Origin: AEGEAN-183 sp045563675
GTDB lineage: Bacteria; Pseudomonadota; Gammaproteobacteria; Magnimaribacterales; Magnimaribacteraceae
Length of the DNA stretch: 64,000 nucleotides
Direction of reading: 5' to 3'
Assembly: GCA_045563675.1 (NCBI GenBank)
Contig: JBJLIX010000002.1
Span: forward strand, 496,001 to 560,000
Shown: piece after piece, positions 28,967-39,106 of the stretch
Numbering within the stretch: the first letter of the stretch is position 1
Layout of the letters: the number at the start of each line of letters is the position of its first letter
Notes under the pieces: generated by a model
Seen by the model: the letters and a program-made list of their open reading frames with translations, nothing else
Told to the model about the DNA's origin: nothing
The model's database searches: none
Made by a program: the position numbers and the translations under genes

Positions 28967-29653
28967 TTACTGTTTATTTGAAGGCATTACTAAACTTCTA
29001 AGCCAGCCTAAAAGGCTATTTTTCTTTAAATCTATTTTATCTAAATAATCATAAAGTTCTTCTAAAGCTACCGGGTCTTTAAATAGATCCATTCTTGTTA
29101 CCATTTTCTTTTCAGCATCTAACTCTTTAATGATTTTTGCAGGATTTCCTCCAACAATAACATTTTCAGGTACATCTTTAACTACGATAGCTCCTGCAGC
29201 TACGATAGAGTTCTCTCCTATGGTTACTCCCTTTCCTACTACCGCCCTATCTCCAATCCAAACATTATCCTTAAGCTCAATCCTTTTAGTTGATCCTACT
29301 GGCTCTGCTCTTTTATATATTCCATGCCAATCTGCGTCGGATACATAGGATCCATTTGCAAACATACAGCCTTTGCCAATCTTTATCTCACTAGCAGCAG
29401 CTATCCTAACGCCTGGAGTAAAAAGACAATCATCATCTGCATAGATTTTTCCATCAAATTCGCCCAAATTCCAAGTTGTTAACCTAATATTACTATCTGA
29501 AGTTGCTACAAAAGTTGCATTATTTCCAACATTGATACCTGTTCCAAAAATATCTACATATCTTGCTCCCATAACAGTCGGCCTTGTACCTAAAGATTCA
29601 AATTGTGGAGCTAAATGGTAATTAACATAGAGATCTACATACTTTGATACCAA
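28967..29653 (-). CDS. Left-handed beta-helix (hexapeptide) acyltransferase
   Basis: Protein of 228 residues whose middle (about 40-185) is a hexapeptide-repeat helix: IGKGCMFANGSYVSD, then VWIGDRAVVGKGVTIGENSIVAAGAIVVKDVPENVIVGGNPAKII. It resembles sugar or maltose O-acetyltransferases (WbbJ/Maa type) using acetyl-CoA, with the likely catalytic histidine in DADWHGIYK. No sugar-biosynthesis genes are adjacent, so the substrate is unknown. It is transcribed divergently from the MATE gene. Confidence 0.85.
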   Translation of the reverse strand: MVSKYVDLYVNYHLAPQFESLGTRPTVMGARYVDIFGTGINVGNNATFVATSDSNIRLTTWNLGEFDGKIYADDDCLFTPGVRIAAASEIKIGKGCMFANGSYVSDADWHGIYKRAEPVGSTKRIELKDNVWIGDRAVVGKGVTIGENSIVAAGAIVVKDVPENVIVGGNPAKIIKELDAEKKMVTRMDLFKDPVALEELYDYLDKIDLKKNSLLGWLRSLVMPSNKQ

Positions 29654-29720
29654 TCTCTTTAACCAATATGGTCTGTTATCTTGTCTGATAATTTTTCCTT
29701 AATTCTTATTTTAACCATCA

Positions 29721-29729
29721 TGATAAAAT
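29721..29729 (+). promoter_or_regulatory. Extended -10 promoter of the MATE gene
   Basis: TGATAAAAT is an extended -10 (TG, n, TAAAAT) followed by GCCGCCCC. The predicted start near 29736 leaves only about four bases before the ATG at 29740. It also argues against the ATG at 29728, which lies inside the -10. Confidence 0.5.
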
Positions 29730-29739
29730 GCCGCCCCTA

Positions 29740-31188
29740 ATGACACAACTCCTTATAAATTTCACGAGATTTTTTCTATCTGAAAAGTCTACTTCAGAGC
29801 TAATCCAATTTATAAAATTAGGCTTACCTATGTTTTTCTCTCAGGCTGCTTTGTCCCTCATTGGTATAAATGCAGTAATCCAATCAGGAAACTACTCTAA
29901 AGATGTTCTTGCTGGAATACTTACAGCTAATGCTGTTTGGTTTCCTATCTTTCTGAGCCTAGGCGGTTTAATTTTCTTTGTGACTCCAATGGTGGCCCAA
30001 CTTTATGGCGCCAAAAAATTAAACGAAATAGGCCCTCTAGTAAGACAGGCATATTGGCTATTGATTCCAATAATTTTTATTGGAATGACAATTCTATTCG
30101 TAGTCCCTAATTTCCTTAGTGTTATGGGCATAGAGGATATAATAATTTTTCATGCAAAGGAGTATCTTGCTACTTTTACTTTTGCTATTCCTGCTATTTT
30201 ACTTATGCAGCCTTTAAGATCCTTAAGTGAAGGTATAAAAAGACCAATCCCAATAACCTTAATCAATATATTAACTTTAATTTTAGCTGTCCTTGGTAAT
30301 TATGCTTTTATATATGGAAATTGGGGTTTCCCGGAAATGGGGGCAAGAGGGTCCGGGCTTTCTGCAATTATAGGAACATGGACCTCTTTAACAGTTCTAG
30401 TTTTTTATGTGAAACTTAGAAATAAGATTTATGGTCCAACTAATTTCTTCAAAAATATAGAATTACCTTCTTTAAAAATCATCAAAGAGATCCTTAGGGG
30501 TGGCTTACCAATGGGTATGTCTAACTTTATTGAATTAAGTATGTTTAGTGGGGCAACTTTAATTTTAGGTAGACTTGGAGCTGACGTAGTTGCTGCGCAT
30601 GGAATTGCTATTAATATTGGAGGTCTTTTATTTATGGTACCTCTTAGTGTTGGCATGGCAGCTTCAGTTATAGTTGGAAATAAAATAGGAGAGAATAACC
30701 TTATTGGAGCTAGGTATAGTTCTTTCTACTCACTTAAATTTGGGTGTTTTTTAGGTTTTATGAATATGATAATTCTTCTTGGTTTTTCTGATGTACTTCT
30801 TTCATTTTTTACTCAAGACCCTAATGTCATAGAGCTAGGAGTTCTTCTACTTATGTTTGCAGCTTTTTTTCAAATTGCCGATGCCCTCGTTATTGGAGCC
30901 CAAGGCAGTTTAAGAGGTTATAAGGTTACCCTTGTTCCAATGTTCATAATGCTTATAGCTTTTTGGGTATTTGCCCTGCCTTTTGGTTACAGTTTAGCGG
31001 TAACAGATTTCTGGAATGTGCAATTAGGAGCTCCCGGCATGTGGACTGGAATGTTTATTGGCTTAGTCTTGTGTGCTTTTCTAATGGTGTGGAGAATGAA
31101 CTATGTCACTTCTAAATCCTTGGAATTCGAAAGAAAGGGTTTGCAATTTGACGAAATGGAATTGGATGGTTTTAAACTAAAATTATGA
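29740..31188 (+). CDS. MATE-family multidrug/cation antiporter
   Basis: Inner-membrane exporter of 482 residues with about 12 helices, NorM-like. Conserved features include the N-terminal IKLGLPMFFSQAALSLIG and a second-half repeat starting ILRGGLPMGMSNFIELS. Substrates are probably cationic compounds, exchanged for sodium or protons. I take the ATG at 29740; the ATG at 29728 overlaps a promoter -10 and adds only four residues. It starts a plus-strand unit with tusA and an oxidoreductase. Confidence 0.88.
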   Translation: MTQLLINFTRFFLSEKSTSELIQFIKLGLPMFFSQAALSLIGINAVIQSGNYSKDVLAGILTANAVWFPIFLSLGGLIFFVTPMVAQLYGAKKLNEIGPLVRQAYWLLIPIIFIGMTILFVVPNFLSVMGIEDIIIFHAKEYLATFTFAIPAILLMQPLRSLSEGIKRPIPITLINILTLILAVLGNYAFIYGNWGFPEMGARGSGLSAIIGTWTSLTVLVFYVKLRNKIYGPTNFFKNIELPSLKIIKEILRGGLPMGMSNFIELSMFSGATLILGRLGADVVAAHGIAINIGGLLFMVPLSVGMAASVIVGNKIGENNLIGARYSSFYSLKFGCFLGFMNMIILLGFSDVLLSFFTQDPNVIELGVLLLMFAAFFQIADALVIGAQGSLRGYKVTLVPMFIMLIAFWVFALPFGYSLAVTDFWNVQLGAPGMWTGMFIGLVLCAFLMVWRMNYVTSKSLEFERKGLQFDEMELDGFKLKL

Positions 31189-31203
31189 CCTTATTTTGAT
31201 TTA

Positions 31204-31428
31204 ATGAAAATTGATGCAGCAGGACTTCTTTGTCCTGAACCTATTATGATGCTTCACAAAGCAATCCAAGAAATCTCTTATGGAGATAAAGTTGAGCTCT
31301 ATGCAACTGATCCTTCTACTGAAAGAGATATAGATAGATTTTGTGAATTCTTAGGTCATAATTTAATAGATAAAGAAGTATCAGAAGAAACTTTATATTT
31401 TTTAATAGAAAAAAGAGGAAAAAAATGA
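31204..31428 (+). CDS. tusA: TusA-family sulfurtransferase
   Basis: Small sulfur-carrier protein of 74 residues. The family signature is present: an N-terminal cysteine in AAGLLCPEPIMMLHKAI (Cys10, CPxP motif), then the DPSTERDIDRFCEFLGH segment. TusA relays persulfide sulfur from IscS to tRNA 2-thiolation and other pathways. The iscS gene is in this window. Its stop overlaps the next ATG by four bases (ATGA). Confidence 0.92.
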   Translation: MKIDAAGLLCPEPIMMLHKAIQEISYGDKVELYATDPSTERDIDRFCEFLGHNLIDKEVSEETLYFLIEKRGKK

Positions 31429-32450
31429 CTGAATTACTAAACCAGAAATGGGTGCTAAACAAGAGACCAGAGGGTATGCCAGAAGATGAATGTTGGAAAC
31501 TAGAAGAAGTGCCTGTTCCAGAAATTGCTGAAGGAAATATTTTAATCAAAGCTCTTTATTTATCTATTGATCCTTACATGAGAGGAAGAATGAATGATGC
31601 CAAATCCTATGCTGATCCAATAAAAATAGGAGAAGTTATGACTGGTGAAAGTGTGGGGGTTGTTGTTAAAAGTAAATCTGATAATTTTAGTGAAGGAGAC
31701 TACGTGTGCGTCCACCGCGGTTGGCAAAGTTATATTGAGGCCCCGGGAAATGACCGAGCACTATTTAAGGCTGACCCTAAAGAAGTGCCATTATCAACTT
31801 ATTTAGGGACTGTGGGTATGCCCGGTAGAACAGCTTATTTTGGACTATTAAGAGTAGGAAGACCTAACCCAGGTGAAACTATAGTTGTCTCAGCAGCTTC
31901 AGGGGCCGTGGGTACTGTTGTCGGACAAATGGCAAAAATTTTAGGATGTAGAGCGGTAGGAGTAGCTGGAGGAGAGGCTAAATGCTCTTATGTGACAGAA
32001 GAACTTGGTTTTGATGCTTGTGTAGATTACAAGGCAGGAAATTTAGATCAAGATCTAAAAGCTGCTTGCCCTAATGGAATAGATGTTTATTTTGAAAATG
32101 TAGGGGGTGAGGTTTCAAAGGCTGTGGCTAAAAACCTTAACCCTGGAGCTAGGATACCTATTTGTGGATTTATAGCTCATTACAATGCCATTGATATTGA
32201 AAGCGAAGAGACCCCATTCCATGTATTTGGAGCGTTAAATCCTGTTCCTGAACATAGATTTTTTGTTGTTACTGAATGGTTTGAAGAGTGGCCTGAAGCC
32301 ACTAAAGAACTTTCCAGTTGGATTAAAGAAGGAAAAATCAAGTATAGAGAAACTGTAAGTGAAGGATTGGAAAATGCTCCTCAAGCTTTAAGAGATGTAT
32401 TGTCAGGAAAGAATTTTGGAAAGCAAGTCGTTAAGGTAGCAGAAGAATAA
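31425..32450 (+). CDS. Zinc-independent MDR NADP-dependent oxidoreductase (CurA/YncB-like)
   Basis: Medium-chain reductase of 341 residues, like E. coli CurA and mammalian prostaglandin/leukotriene reductases. It reduces activated double bonds (enones, aldehydes) with NADPH. It has the SIDPYMRGRMND motif near residue 45 and the nucleotide-binding ASGAVGTVVGQMAK near residue 160. Zinc-ligand cysteines are missing, as expected. It is translationally coupled to tusA, but I see no functional reason for that pairing. Confidence 0.85.
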   Translation: MTELLNQKWVLNKRPEGMPEDECWKLEEVPVPEIAEGNILIKALYLSIDPYMRGRMNDAKSYADPIKIGEVMTGESVGVVVKSKSDNFSEGDYVCVHRGWQSYIEAPGNDRALFKADPKEVPLSTYLGTVGMPGRTAYFGLLRVGRPNPGETIVVSAASGAVGTVVGQMAKILGCRAVGVAGGEAKCSYVTEELGFDACVDYKAGNLDQDLKAACPNGIDVYFENVGGEVSKAVAKNLNPGARIPICGFIAHYNAIDIESEETPFHVFGALNPVPEHRFFVVTEWFEEWPEATKELSSWIKEGKIKYRETVSEGLENAPQALRDVLSGKNFGKQVVKVAEE

Positions 32451-32453
32451 AAG

Positions 32454-33326
32454 TTACCATCCTGTTATTTTTGCTATTCCTTTTCCAATTTCAGCAGGAC
32501 TTCTCACCGTATATACTCCAGCAGCTTCCAAGGCCTTGAACTTCTCTTCTGCCGTTCCTTTGCCTCCTGCAATAATTGCTCCTGCATGACCCATTCTTTT
32601 CCCTGAGGGGGCCGTTACGCCAGCTATATATGAGACTACAGGTTTTGAAACATTACTTTGTATAAATTCCGCTGCAGCTTCCTCTGCAGTTCCACCTATT
32701 TCTCCTACCATAACAATAGCCTCTGTTTCAGGATCAGATTCAAATAATGAAAGTATGTCAATGAAGCTTGAACCAGGTATAGGGTCTCCTCCTATTCCAA
32801 TGCAACTACTTTGACCAAATCCTAAGTCTGTAGTCTGCTTCACTGCTTCATAGGTTAAAGTTCCTGATCTAGAAATAATCCCAACTTTCCCAGGTAAATG
32901 TATATTGTTAGGCATAATTCCCATTTTGCTCTGTCCAGGAGTAATGACACCTGGGCAATTGGGACCTATTAGTCTTGAGCCTAATTCATCACACCTAGTT
33001 TTTACTTCTATCATATCTAAAGTAGGTATGCCTTCAGTAATACATACTATGAGCTCTATTCCAGACTCAGCGGCTTCAATAATGGATTGTTTACAAAACC
33101 TTGGAGGAACAAATATTAAGCTAGCTAATGCTTTTGTAGCTTCTACAGCTTGTTTAACAGTGTCAAATACAGGTAAATTGAGATGATCTTGTCCTCCCTT
33201 ACCTGGGGTAACTCCGCCCAACAGATTAGTTCCATAGTCTATACATTGTTCACAGTGTAGCGTTGCTTGGGAGCCAGTAAATCCCTGACAAATAATCTTA
33301 GTTTCTTGGTCTATTAGGATACTCAT
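32454..33326 (-). CDS. sucD: Succinyl-CoA synthetase alpha subunit
   Basis: With SucC it interconverts succinyl-CoA and succinate with ADP or GDP phosphorylation. The 290-residue protein has the CoA-binding Rossmann motif [16 protein letters not shown] near residue 13, [18 protein letters not shown] near 123, and the phosphohistidine in [16 protein letters not shown] near 246. Its start overlaps the sucC stop by one base (TAATG). It ends the sdhCDAB-sucCD run. Confidence 0.97.
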   Translation of the reverse strand: MSILIDQETKIICQGFTGSQATLHCEQCIDYGTNLLGGVTPGKGGQDHLNLPVFDTVKQAVEATKALASLIFVPPRFCKQSIIEAAESGIELIVCITEGIPTLDMIEVKTRCDELGSRLIGPNCPGVITPGQSKMGIMPNNIHLPGKVGIISRSGTLTYEAVKQTTDLGFGQSSCIGIGGDPIPGSSFIDILSLFESDPETEAIVMVGEIGGTAEEAAAEFIQSNVSKPVVSYIAGVTAPSGKRMGHAGAIIAGGKGTAEEKFKALEAAGVYTVRSPAEIGKGIAKITGW

Positions 33327-34495
33327 TAAAGTTTTCGTTGAGAGGCTTTGACTACTAATTTTGCAGCTTCTTCTAGGCCAGAGGCACTAATTATATTAAG
33401 CCCACTCTTTGAGAGCTTTTCAGAGCCTAATTCAGCATTATTACCTTCTAATCTCACTACCACTGGAACATTTACTCCTATCTGTTTGACTGCTCCTATT
33501 ATTCCATCGGCAATAACATCGCAACGAACAATACCTCCAAATATATTAATGAGCACTGCTTTAACTGCATTATCAGAAAGAATTATTTTGAAAGCTTCTG
33601 AGACGCTTTCAGTGTCTGCTGCACCACCTACATCAAGAAAATTGGCAGGTTCTCCTCCTTGGAGTTTAATAATGTCCATAGTTCCCATAGCTAGTCCAGC
33701 ACCATTTACCATGCAACCTATGTCCCCTTCTAAAGAGACATAACTTAGATTCCATTTAGATGCCTGTGATTCTCTTTCATCTTCTTGAGAGGCATCATTC
33801 ATTTCTAAAAGAGACTCCTGTCTAAACAAGGCATTAGAGTCAACATTAATCTTGGCATCTAAACAAATCAGGTCACCTTGTTTTGTTATAACTAATGGAT
33901 TTATCTCTAATAGAGATAAATCCTTCTCTATAAATAATTTAGATAGAGAAAGGTACATATTGCTGAATTGATCTGCTTGAGCGTTATTTAAACTGAGTTT
34001 AGAAGATAGCTCTTCTGCTTCTTCTTTAGAGGGTCCCTTGAAAGGATCAACGCTAACTTGATATATACTTTCCGGAGAACTAGCAGCAACCTCCTCAATA
34101 TTTACTCCACCTTCTTCTGAAGCCATAAAGGTTAGTCTTTGAGTGGTTCTGTCTATAACAGCACCCAAGTATAATTCTTCTTCTATATCACTACATTCCT
34201 CAATGTAAATTATATTTACAGGCTGTCCTTTTTCATCTGTTTGGAAGGTAACTAGATTCTTTCCTAACCATTTTTCTACAAACGCTTCAGCTTCTTCTAA
34301 CGAACTAACAAGCTCAACACCGCCAGCTTTTCCTCTACCTCCTGCGTGAACTTGCACCTTCATGACCCATTTATCACCATTTAGAGATTTAATAGCATTC
34401 CTAACTTCAGATAATTCTCTAATAGGTACACCTTTTGAAACCGATATACCATAATCTCTAAAGAGATCTTTTGCTTGAAACTCATGAAGGTTCAT
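33326..34495 (-). CDS. sucC: Succinyl-CoA synthetase beta subunit
   Basis: ATP-grasp subunit of 389 residues: N-terminal [17 protein letters not shown], nucleotide loop [15 protein letters not shown] near residue 46, LEINPLVIT near 197, and the C-terminal [13 protein letters not shown]. It is only 9 bp downstream of sdhB. In most gammaproteobacteria sucA and sucB, encoding 2-oxoglutarate dehydrogenase, lie exactly here; they are absent. Confidence 0.97.
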   Translation of the reverse strand: MNLHEFQAKDLFRDYGISVSKGVPIRELSEVRNAIKSLNGDKWVMKVQVHAGGRGKAGGVELVSSLEEAEAFVEKWLGKNLVTFQTDEKGQPVNIIYIEECSDIEEELYLGAVIDRTTQRLTFMASEEGGVNIEEVAASSPESIYQVSVDPFKGPSKEEAEELSSKLSLNNAQADQFSNMYLSLSKLFIEKDLSLLEINPLVITKQGDLICLDAKINVDSNALFRQESLLEMNDASQEDERESQASKWNLSYVSLEGDIGCMVNGAGLAMGTMDIIKLQGGEPANFLDVGGAADTESVSEAFKIILSDNAVKAVLINIFGGIVRCDVIADGIIGAVKQIGVNVPVVVRLEGNNAELGSEKLSKSGLNIISASGLEEAAKLVVKASQRKL

Positions 34496-34504
34496 GTGAA
34501 ATAG

Positions 34505-35245
34505 TTATTTCTTTCTATTTAAAAGTTCGGATCTTATATTAGATATAGCTTCCGTTGGATTTAAACCCTTAGGGCAAACGGACACACAGTTCATAATGCC
34601 ATGACATCTATAAAGGCTGAATGCATCATCTAATTCATCCAATCTCTCCTCTTTTGCTTCATCTCTGCTATCAGAGATAAATCTCCATGACTGCAACAAG
34701 GCCGCTGGACCTAAAAACTTATCTGGGTTCCACCAAAAAGAAGGGCATGCAGTAGAGCAGCATCCGCAGAGAATACATTCATATAAGCCATCTAATTTCT
34801 CTCTTTCTTCAGGTGATTGTTTCCTTTCTATTTCTGGTTTCTCATCTTTGGTAATAAGATAGGGTTTTACTTTTTCTAATTGATCAAAAAACTGTTTCAT
34901 ATCAACAATAAGATCTCTTATAACAGGTAGGCCAGGCATCGGTCTCAATACTAATTTATTCCTTTTAACTGCCTCAGATAAAGGAGTAATACAAGCTAAT
35001 CCATTTTTACCATTTATATTCATTCCATCAGAACCGCAAACTCCTTCTCTACAAGATCTTCTAAAAGATAAGGAGGCATCTTTTTCCTTAGCTAAATGAA
35101 GGGCATCTAAAACCATAAGATCTTTATTTACTGGAACTTCAATCTCGATATCTTCCATATAAGCTTTCTTATCTTTATTAGGGTCAAAACGGTATACAGA
35201 AATAGTCAAATTTCTGACCTCTTCTAAAGGAATAGTTGCACTCAT
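34505..35245 (-). CDS. sdhB: Succinate dehydrogenase iron-sulfur subunit
   Basis: Electron-transfer subunit of complex II, 246 residues. It has the [2Fe-2S] motif CREGVCGSDGMNINGKNGLAC near residue 66, then CILCGCCSTACPSFWWN and CHGIMNCVSVCPKGLNP for the [4Fe-4S] and [3Fe-4S] clusters. Its ATG overlaps the sdhA stop by one base. Length and cysteine spacing are normal. Confidence 0.97.
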   Translation of the reverse strand: MSATIPLEEVRNLTISVYRFDPNKDKKAYMEDIEIEVPVNKDLMVLDALHLAKEKDASLSFRRSCREGVCGSDGMNINGKNGLACITPLSEAVKRNKLVLRPMPGLPVIRDLIVDMKQFFDQLEKVKPYLITKDEKPEIERKQSPEEREKLDGLYECILCGCCSTACPSFWWNPDKFLGPAALLQSWRFISDSRDEAKEERLDELDDAFSLYRCHGIMNCVSVCPKGLNPTEAISNIRSELLNRKK

Positions 35246-37038
35246 TAGTAGGTCCTCTCGGCAGGTTGAAAAGCTTGAACAATGTTAGGTCTAAAATTTA
35301 CATCTCTTTGATCTACCGTTTTATCTTTTGAAAAGTATATTGAGTGTTTAAGCCAGTTATCATCATCTCTTTTTGGGAAATCATCCCGAGAATGGGCTCC
35401 ACGACTTTCTTTTCTCTCATTAGCTGTAATTGCTGTTGCTTCTGCAACTTCAAAGAGGTTTTGCATTTCTAGTGCCTCAATCCTTGCTGTATTAAAAGAA
35501 GCAGATTTATCTGAAAGATAGATGTTGTCAACCGACTCTCTAGAATTACTTAAATCTTTTATTCCTTTTTCCATAAGATCTTGAGTTCTAAATACCCCAA
35601 AGTTATTTTGCATATTATCTTGCATTTCTTTTTTTAAATAAGCAGTTTCTAAACCCTCTTTAGAGGCGTTAAGTTTGTTTAATCTTTTTAGAGCTTGATC
35701 TACATCTTCATTAGATGATTTCTGCACATCTATTCCATCCTTAAGAGACTCTTCTATATGAATTCCTGCTGCCCTTCCGAAAACTACTAAATCAAGAAGA
35801 GAGTTGCCGCCTAATCGATTTCCTCCATGCACAGATACACAGGCAACCTCTCCTGCAGCATAAAGACCTTTTACAATTTTATCTTCTCCTTTATCAACTG
35901 TAATAACTTGGCCATGGATATTAGTTGGAATTCCTCCCATCATATAATGACAAGTCGGTACAACAGGGATAGGTTCAACAGCAGGATCTACATGAGCAAA
36001 AGTTTTTGATAGCTCTGTTATTCCTGGAAGCCTTTTATGAACTACCTCTGGGCCTAAATGGTCTAATCTAAGTTTTATATGATCAGCATTAGGTCCACAT
36101 CCTCTACCTTCAAGGATCTCTAGTGCCATTGATCGTGATACAACATCCCTACTAGCTAAATCTTTTGCGTTAGGAGCATACCTCTCCATGAATCTCTCAC
36201 CGTCTTTATTTATTAAGTAACCACCTTCTCCTCTACAACCTTCTGTGACTAAAGTACCTGCCCCATAAATACCGGTGGGGTGAAATTGCCACATTTCTAT
36301 ATCTTGAACTGGGAATCCAGCTCTAAGAGCCATACCAATACCATCTCCTGAATTAATAAGAGCGTTTGTTGTAGAGGCATAAATCCTTCCAGCTCCTCCA
36401 GTTGCTAGAACAGTGGCTTTAGATTTTATATAAAATATATCTCCTGATTCTATTTCAAAAGCTATGACTCCAGTTACTTGCTTTTTTGCATTTAAAACTA
36501 AATCTATTGCAAACCATTCATTTAAGAAACTTGTTCCTGCTTCAAGGTTAGCTTGATATAAAGTATGCAAGAGACTATGTCCAGTTCTATCAGCTGCTGC
36601 ACAGGTTCTTGATGCCTGCCCGCCCTTACCATAATTTTTTGACTGGCCTCCAAAAGGCCTTTGATAAATTCTACCTTCTTCAGTCCTAGAAAAAGGCATG
36701 CCCATGTGTTCGAGCTCAAATACAGCCTTGGGCCCCTCATTGCACATATACTCAATAGCATCTTGATCTCCAATGTAATCTGAACCTTTTACAGTATCAA
36801 ACATATGCCATCTCCAATCATCTTCAGGATCGTCACTTTGAATAGCACAAGTAATTCCACCTTGCGCAGAGACAGTATGAGAACGAGTTGGAAAAACTTT
36901 AGAAATGACCGCTGTTTTAAAGCCTGATTGAGCTAATTGGAGAGAAGATCTCATTCCAGCTCCTCCTCCGCCAATGATAATCCCATCAAATTCCATGACA
37001 GGTAAATCTCTACTATTTATTACTTCGTTAACTTTCAT
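35245..37038 (-). CDS. sdhA: Succinate dehydrogenase flavoprotein subunit
   Basis: Catalytic FAD subunit of 597 residues that oxidises succinate to fumarate. It has the dinucleotide motif [22 protein letters not shown] start near residue 20, the covalent FAD histidine in SHTVSAQGG, the active-site region [11 protein letters not shown], and [15 protein letters not shown] near residue 363. It lies 3 bp after sdhD. Confidence 0.98.
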   Translation of the reverse strand: MKVNEVINSRDLPVMEFDGIIIGGGGAGMRSSLQLAQSGFKTAVISKVFPTRSHTVSAQGGITCAIQSDDPEDDWRWHMFDTVKGSDYIGDQDAIEYMCNEGPKAVFELEHMGMPFSRTEEGRIYQRPFGGQSKNYGKGGQASRTCAAADRTGHSLLHTLYQANLEAGTSFLNEWFAIDLVLNAKKQVTGVIAFEIESGDIFYIKSKATVLATGGAGRIYASTTNALINSGDGIGMALRAGFPVQDIEMWQFHPTGIYGAGTLVTEGCRGEGGYLINKDGERFMERYAPNAKDLASRDVVSRSMALEILEGRGCGPNADHIKLRLDHLGPEVVHKRLPGITELSKTFAHVDPAVEPIPVVPTCHYMMGGIPTNIHGQVITVDKGEDKIVKGLYAAGEVACVSVHGGNRLGGNSLLDLVVFGRAAGIHIEESLKDGIDVQKSSNEDVDQALKRLNKLNASKEGLETAYLKKEMQDNMQNNFGVFRTQDLMEKGIKDLSNSRESVDNIYLSDKSASFNTARIEALEMQNLFEVAEATAITANERKESRGAHSRDDFPKRDDDNWLKHSIYFSKDKTVDQRDVNFRPNIVQAFQPAERTY

Positions 37039-37041
37039 AAA

Positions 37042-37395
37042 CTATAACCATACTATTAATAAGGACCATATTGTCACAGTTACTATAATAACTAGACAAA
37101 ACAATCTATAAGATTTATATAAAAAACTTGAAAACTGACCTACCACTTTTTGAGTTATGTAATCACTTCCAATTGCCCAGGTACCTATCCAAGTATGCAC
37201 AGCAAAGGTAAGTAAAAAGATTGTTGTGAAAAGTTTCATACCGATATTATCGAAAAGAGCACTCCATATAGAAAATGTTAAGGGGTTATTAAGGTAAAAA
37301 AAAGAACAAAGTAACAGAAAATAAGATAGCAACACCAAGGAACTAATTCTACTTAGTAAGAAATCTTTAGTACCTGAACCAAACAACCCTTTCAT
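37042..37395 (-). CDS. sdhD: Succinate dehydrogenase membrane anchor SdhD
   Basis: Small three-helix membrane anchor of complex II, 117 residues. Helices lie at about 17-38, 50-75 and 93-115. The conserved AVHTWIGTWAIGSDYIT region provides the heme/quinone-site residues. It is identified mainly by topology and by position between sdhC and sdhA. Confidence 0.9.
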   Translation of the reverse strand: MKGLFGSGTKDFLLSRISSLVLLSYFLLLCSFFYLNNPLTFSIWSALFDNIGMKLFTTIFLLTFAVHTWIGTWAIGSDYITQKVVGQFSSFLYKSYRLFCLVIIVTVTIWSLLIVWL

Positions 37396-37396
37396 C

Positions 37397-37786
37397 TTAA
37401 AATAAAATCCTTACTAGTAGAAATAATGATAAAAATATAAACAAAATGTTATATGCCCAAGAGATTCTGGTCCCAGATTTAAGTTCCTCTCCTACACCAA
37501 AAAATTCTGAAGTTAACTTCTTAATTCCAATCAAGGCATGATAGGTCAAGCCTATAGAGATAAAGAAAAGTAGAAGCTTCAAAAGAAAAAAGGTATTTAT
37601 ATCTTGTACTAACTTTAAAAATTCGTCTTCTGAAGTTAATGAACGGTCAAACAGCCAAACCAGCGACAAAAATATTACAAAAACTGCAAATCCTGAGATT
37701 CTATGTAATATTGATGAAACTCCAATGATGGGTAAATTAGTTACCAAAGGATTTAAAAAAACAGGACGATTGTCTTTTTCTTTCAT
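37397..37786 (-). CDS. sdhC: Succinate dehydrogenase cytochrome b556 subunit SdhC
   Basis: Membrane anchor of complex II, 129 residues. It has the family start RPVFLNPLVTNLPI, the SILHRISGFAVF motif of the quinone site (near residue 24-35), the heme-ligand region GLTYHALIGIKKL near residue 79, and three helices. It heads the sdhCDAB-sucCD run, with a 69-bp upstream gap containing a TATAAT (37835-37830). Confidence 0.93.
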   Translation of the reverse strand: MKEKDNRPVFLNPLVTNLPIIGVSSILHRISGFAVFVIFLSLVWLFDRSLTSEDEFLKLVQDINTFFLLKLLLFFISIGLTYHALIGIKKLTSEFFGVGEELKSGTRISWAYNILFIFLSLFLLVRILF

Positions 37787-37855
37787 TAAATAATTATCTC
37801 TAAATAAATACTCTTGGGAATTTAGGCTAATTATAATTTGGCTAAATAGGTAATG

Positions 37856-39106
37856 CTATAAAGATTTGTTCATTATTTGATTATTACTTATGAAAGAAGC
37901 CATGAAGAAAACTAAAACGAAAACTGGAATTATGCTTAAGAAAGGCAAGAACGAAGCTTCTTCATAAAGAATTCCACCCAAAAAGGGGCCTATTGCAAAT
38001 CCTAACCCTGGAGCGACCATAGCAAAACCAACAGCAGCGCCTTGATTCTTAGAATCAGCATTTAAAGAAGCGGTTGCTGTATATCCCGGAGTTCCTAAGC
38101 CCATTCCTAGACCTATGAAGGACATACCCAAAACATATATATTAAAATTAGGAGAATAAACAACCACTAATGTACCAATAATAAAAAAGGGAGTAGACCA
38201 CTGTACAAGCTTTATGGGGGCTACCTTTATCTTTTGAACTATTGATAGTTGAGCGACTATAGAAGTTAACGCCATAAGGCCTAATGCAATCCCGAGTTTT
38301 TGTTGAGTCATTAAAATAGAGAATGAAAACTTATCTTGAATATAAAAGGCTGTAATAGATTGAACGATAGCAAAAGAAGAAAAAATTAAAACTCCCGTAG
38401 ATATTAAAAGTAAATTATTTTTATCTAATTTGAACCCTTCGCGGGTATCATTCAAGTCATTCTTCTCAAAGGATTCAGGCAAATAAAAATATACTAGTAT
38501 TACCGCAAATAACATCAAGACAGACATTATAAGTAAGGGGATTAATCGTCCAAAAGGCTGGAAAGCATCAGGAAAAATAGATGTGTTTACCAGAAGATAG
38601 GCAACAAAGGAAACTAAGACTGGACCAAGTATAGTTCCAATATTATTTGCTGCTCCAAATTGACCCATTCCTGCTGAACGATCTTCTTCGGAAGTTATAT
38701 CTGCAACAGATGCTCCAGTGGCAGGCCTCATGCCTGAACTAAGAGCTGAATTAATCACTCTAGATAACAGCATAAAAAAGATTAAGGTTGAAAAGCTAAA
38801 AAAACCAATTAAACCAAGATAAGCTATTCCACAGAAGAGTATGGTTGAAGCTATATATCCTATAAGTCCGACCATAAGAACGAACTTTCTTCCAACTTTA
38901 TCACTACGTTTTCCCCAGTAGGGGGTGAAAATTAAGAACATAAGAGCTGAAAAAGAAACTAAAGAATTAATTAAAGTAACACTAAACCCTAATTCTCTAC
39001 CTATTAGAGGCATGGTTTGCCAGTAAACAGATTGGCCCATGCTTACAAAGATTATTGTAGGTATCAGAAGAGAGATTATCTCCCTATTTTTATCTCTTGG
39101 ATTAAT
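37856..39106 (-). CDS. MFS transporter (apparent AUU start)
   Basis: Major facilitator protein of about 416 residues with 12 helices, resembling drug/tetracycline-resistance-type exporters. It has the loop motif GKRSDKVGRKFVLMVG and the second-half signature GLGMGLGTPGY. The first ATG (39040) would remove half of helix 1. The frame stays open upstream to an ATT at 39106, giving NPRDKNREIISLLIPTIIF before that methionine. The ATT overlaps the oligopeptidase stop as TAATT, mirroring TAATG overlaps elsewhere here, with AAGGA six bases upstream. The substrate is unknown. Confidence 0.78.
   Translation of the reverse strand: MNPRDKNREIISLLIPTIIFVSMGQSVYWQTMPLIGRELGFSVTLINSLVSFSALMFLIFTPYWGKRSDKVGRKFVLMVGLIGYIASTILFCGIAYLGLIGFFSFSTLIFFMLLSRVINSALSSGMRPATGASVADITSEEDRSAGMGQFGAANNIGTILGPVLVSFVAYLLVNTSIFPDAFQPFGRLIPLLIMSVLMLFAVILVYFYLPESFEKNDLNDTREGFKLDKNNLLLISTGVLIFSSFAIVQSITAFYIQDKFSFSILMTQQKLGIALGLMALTSIVAQLSIVQKIKVAPIKLVQWSTPFFIIGTLVVVYSPNFNIYVLGMSFIGLGMGLGTPGYTATASLNADSKNQGAAVGFAMVAPGLGFAIGPFLGGILYEEASFLPFLSIIPVFVLVFFMASFISNNQIMNKSL

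Noticed and set aside
29728..29739. Upstream ATG for the MATE transporter
   Set aside because: It lies within the TAAAAT -10 box and so would not be on the predicted transcript; it adds only four residues.
37820..37846. GGCTAA direct repeats 15 bp apart upstream of sdhC
   Set aside because: The match is short and in AT-rich DNA; the evidence is too weak to call an operator, although a TATAAT lies between them.
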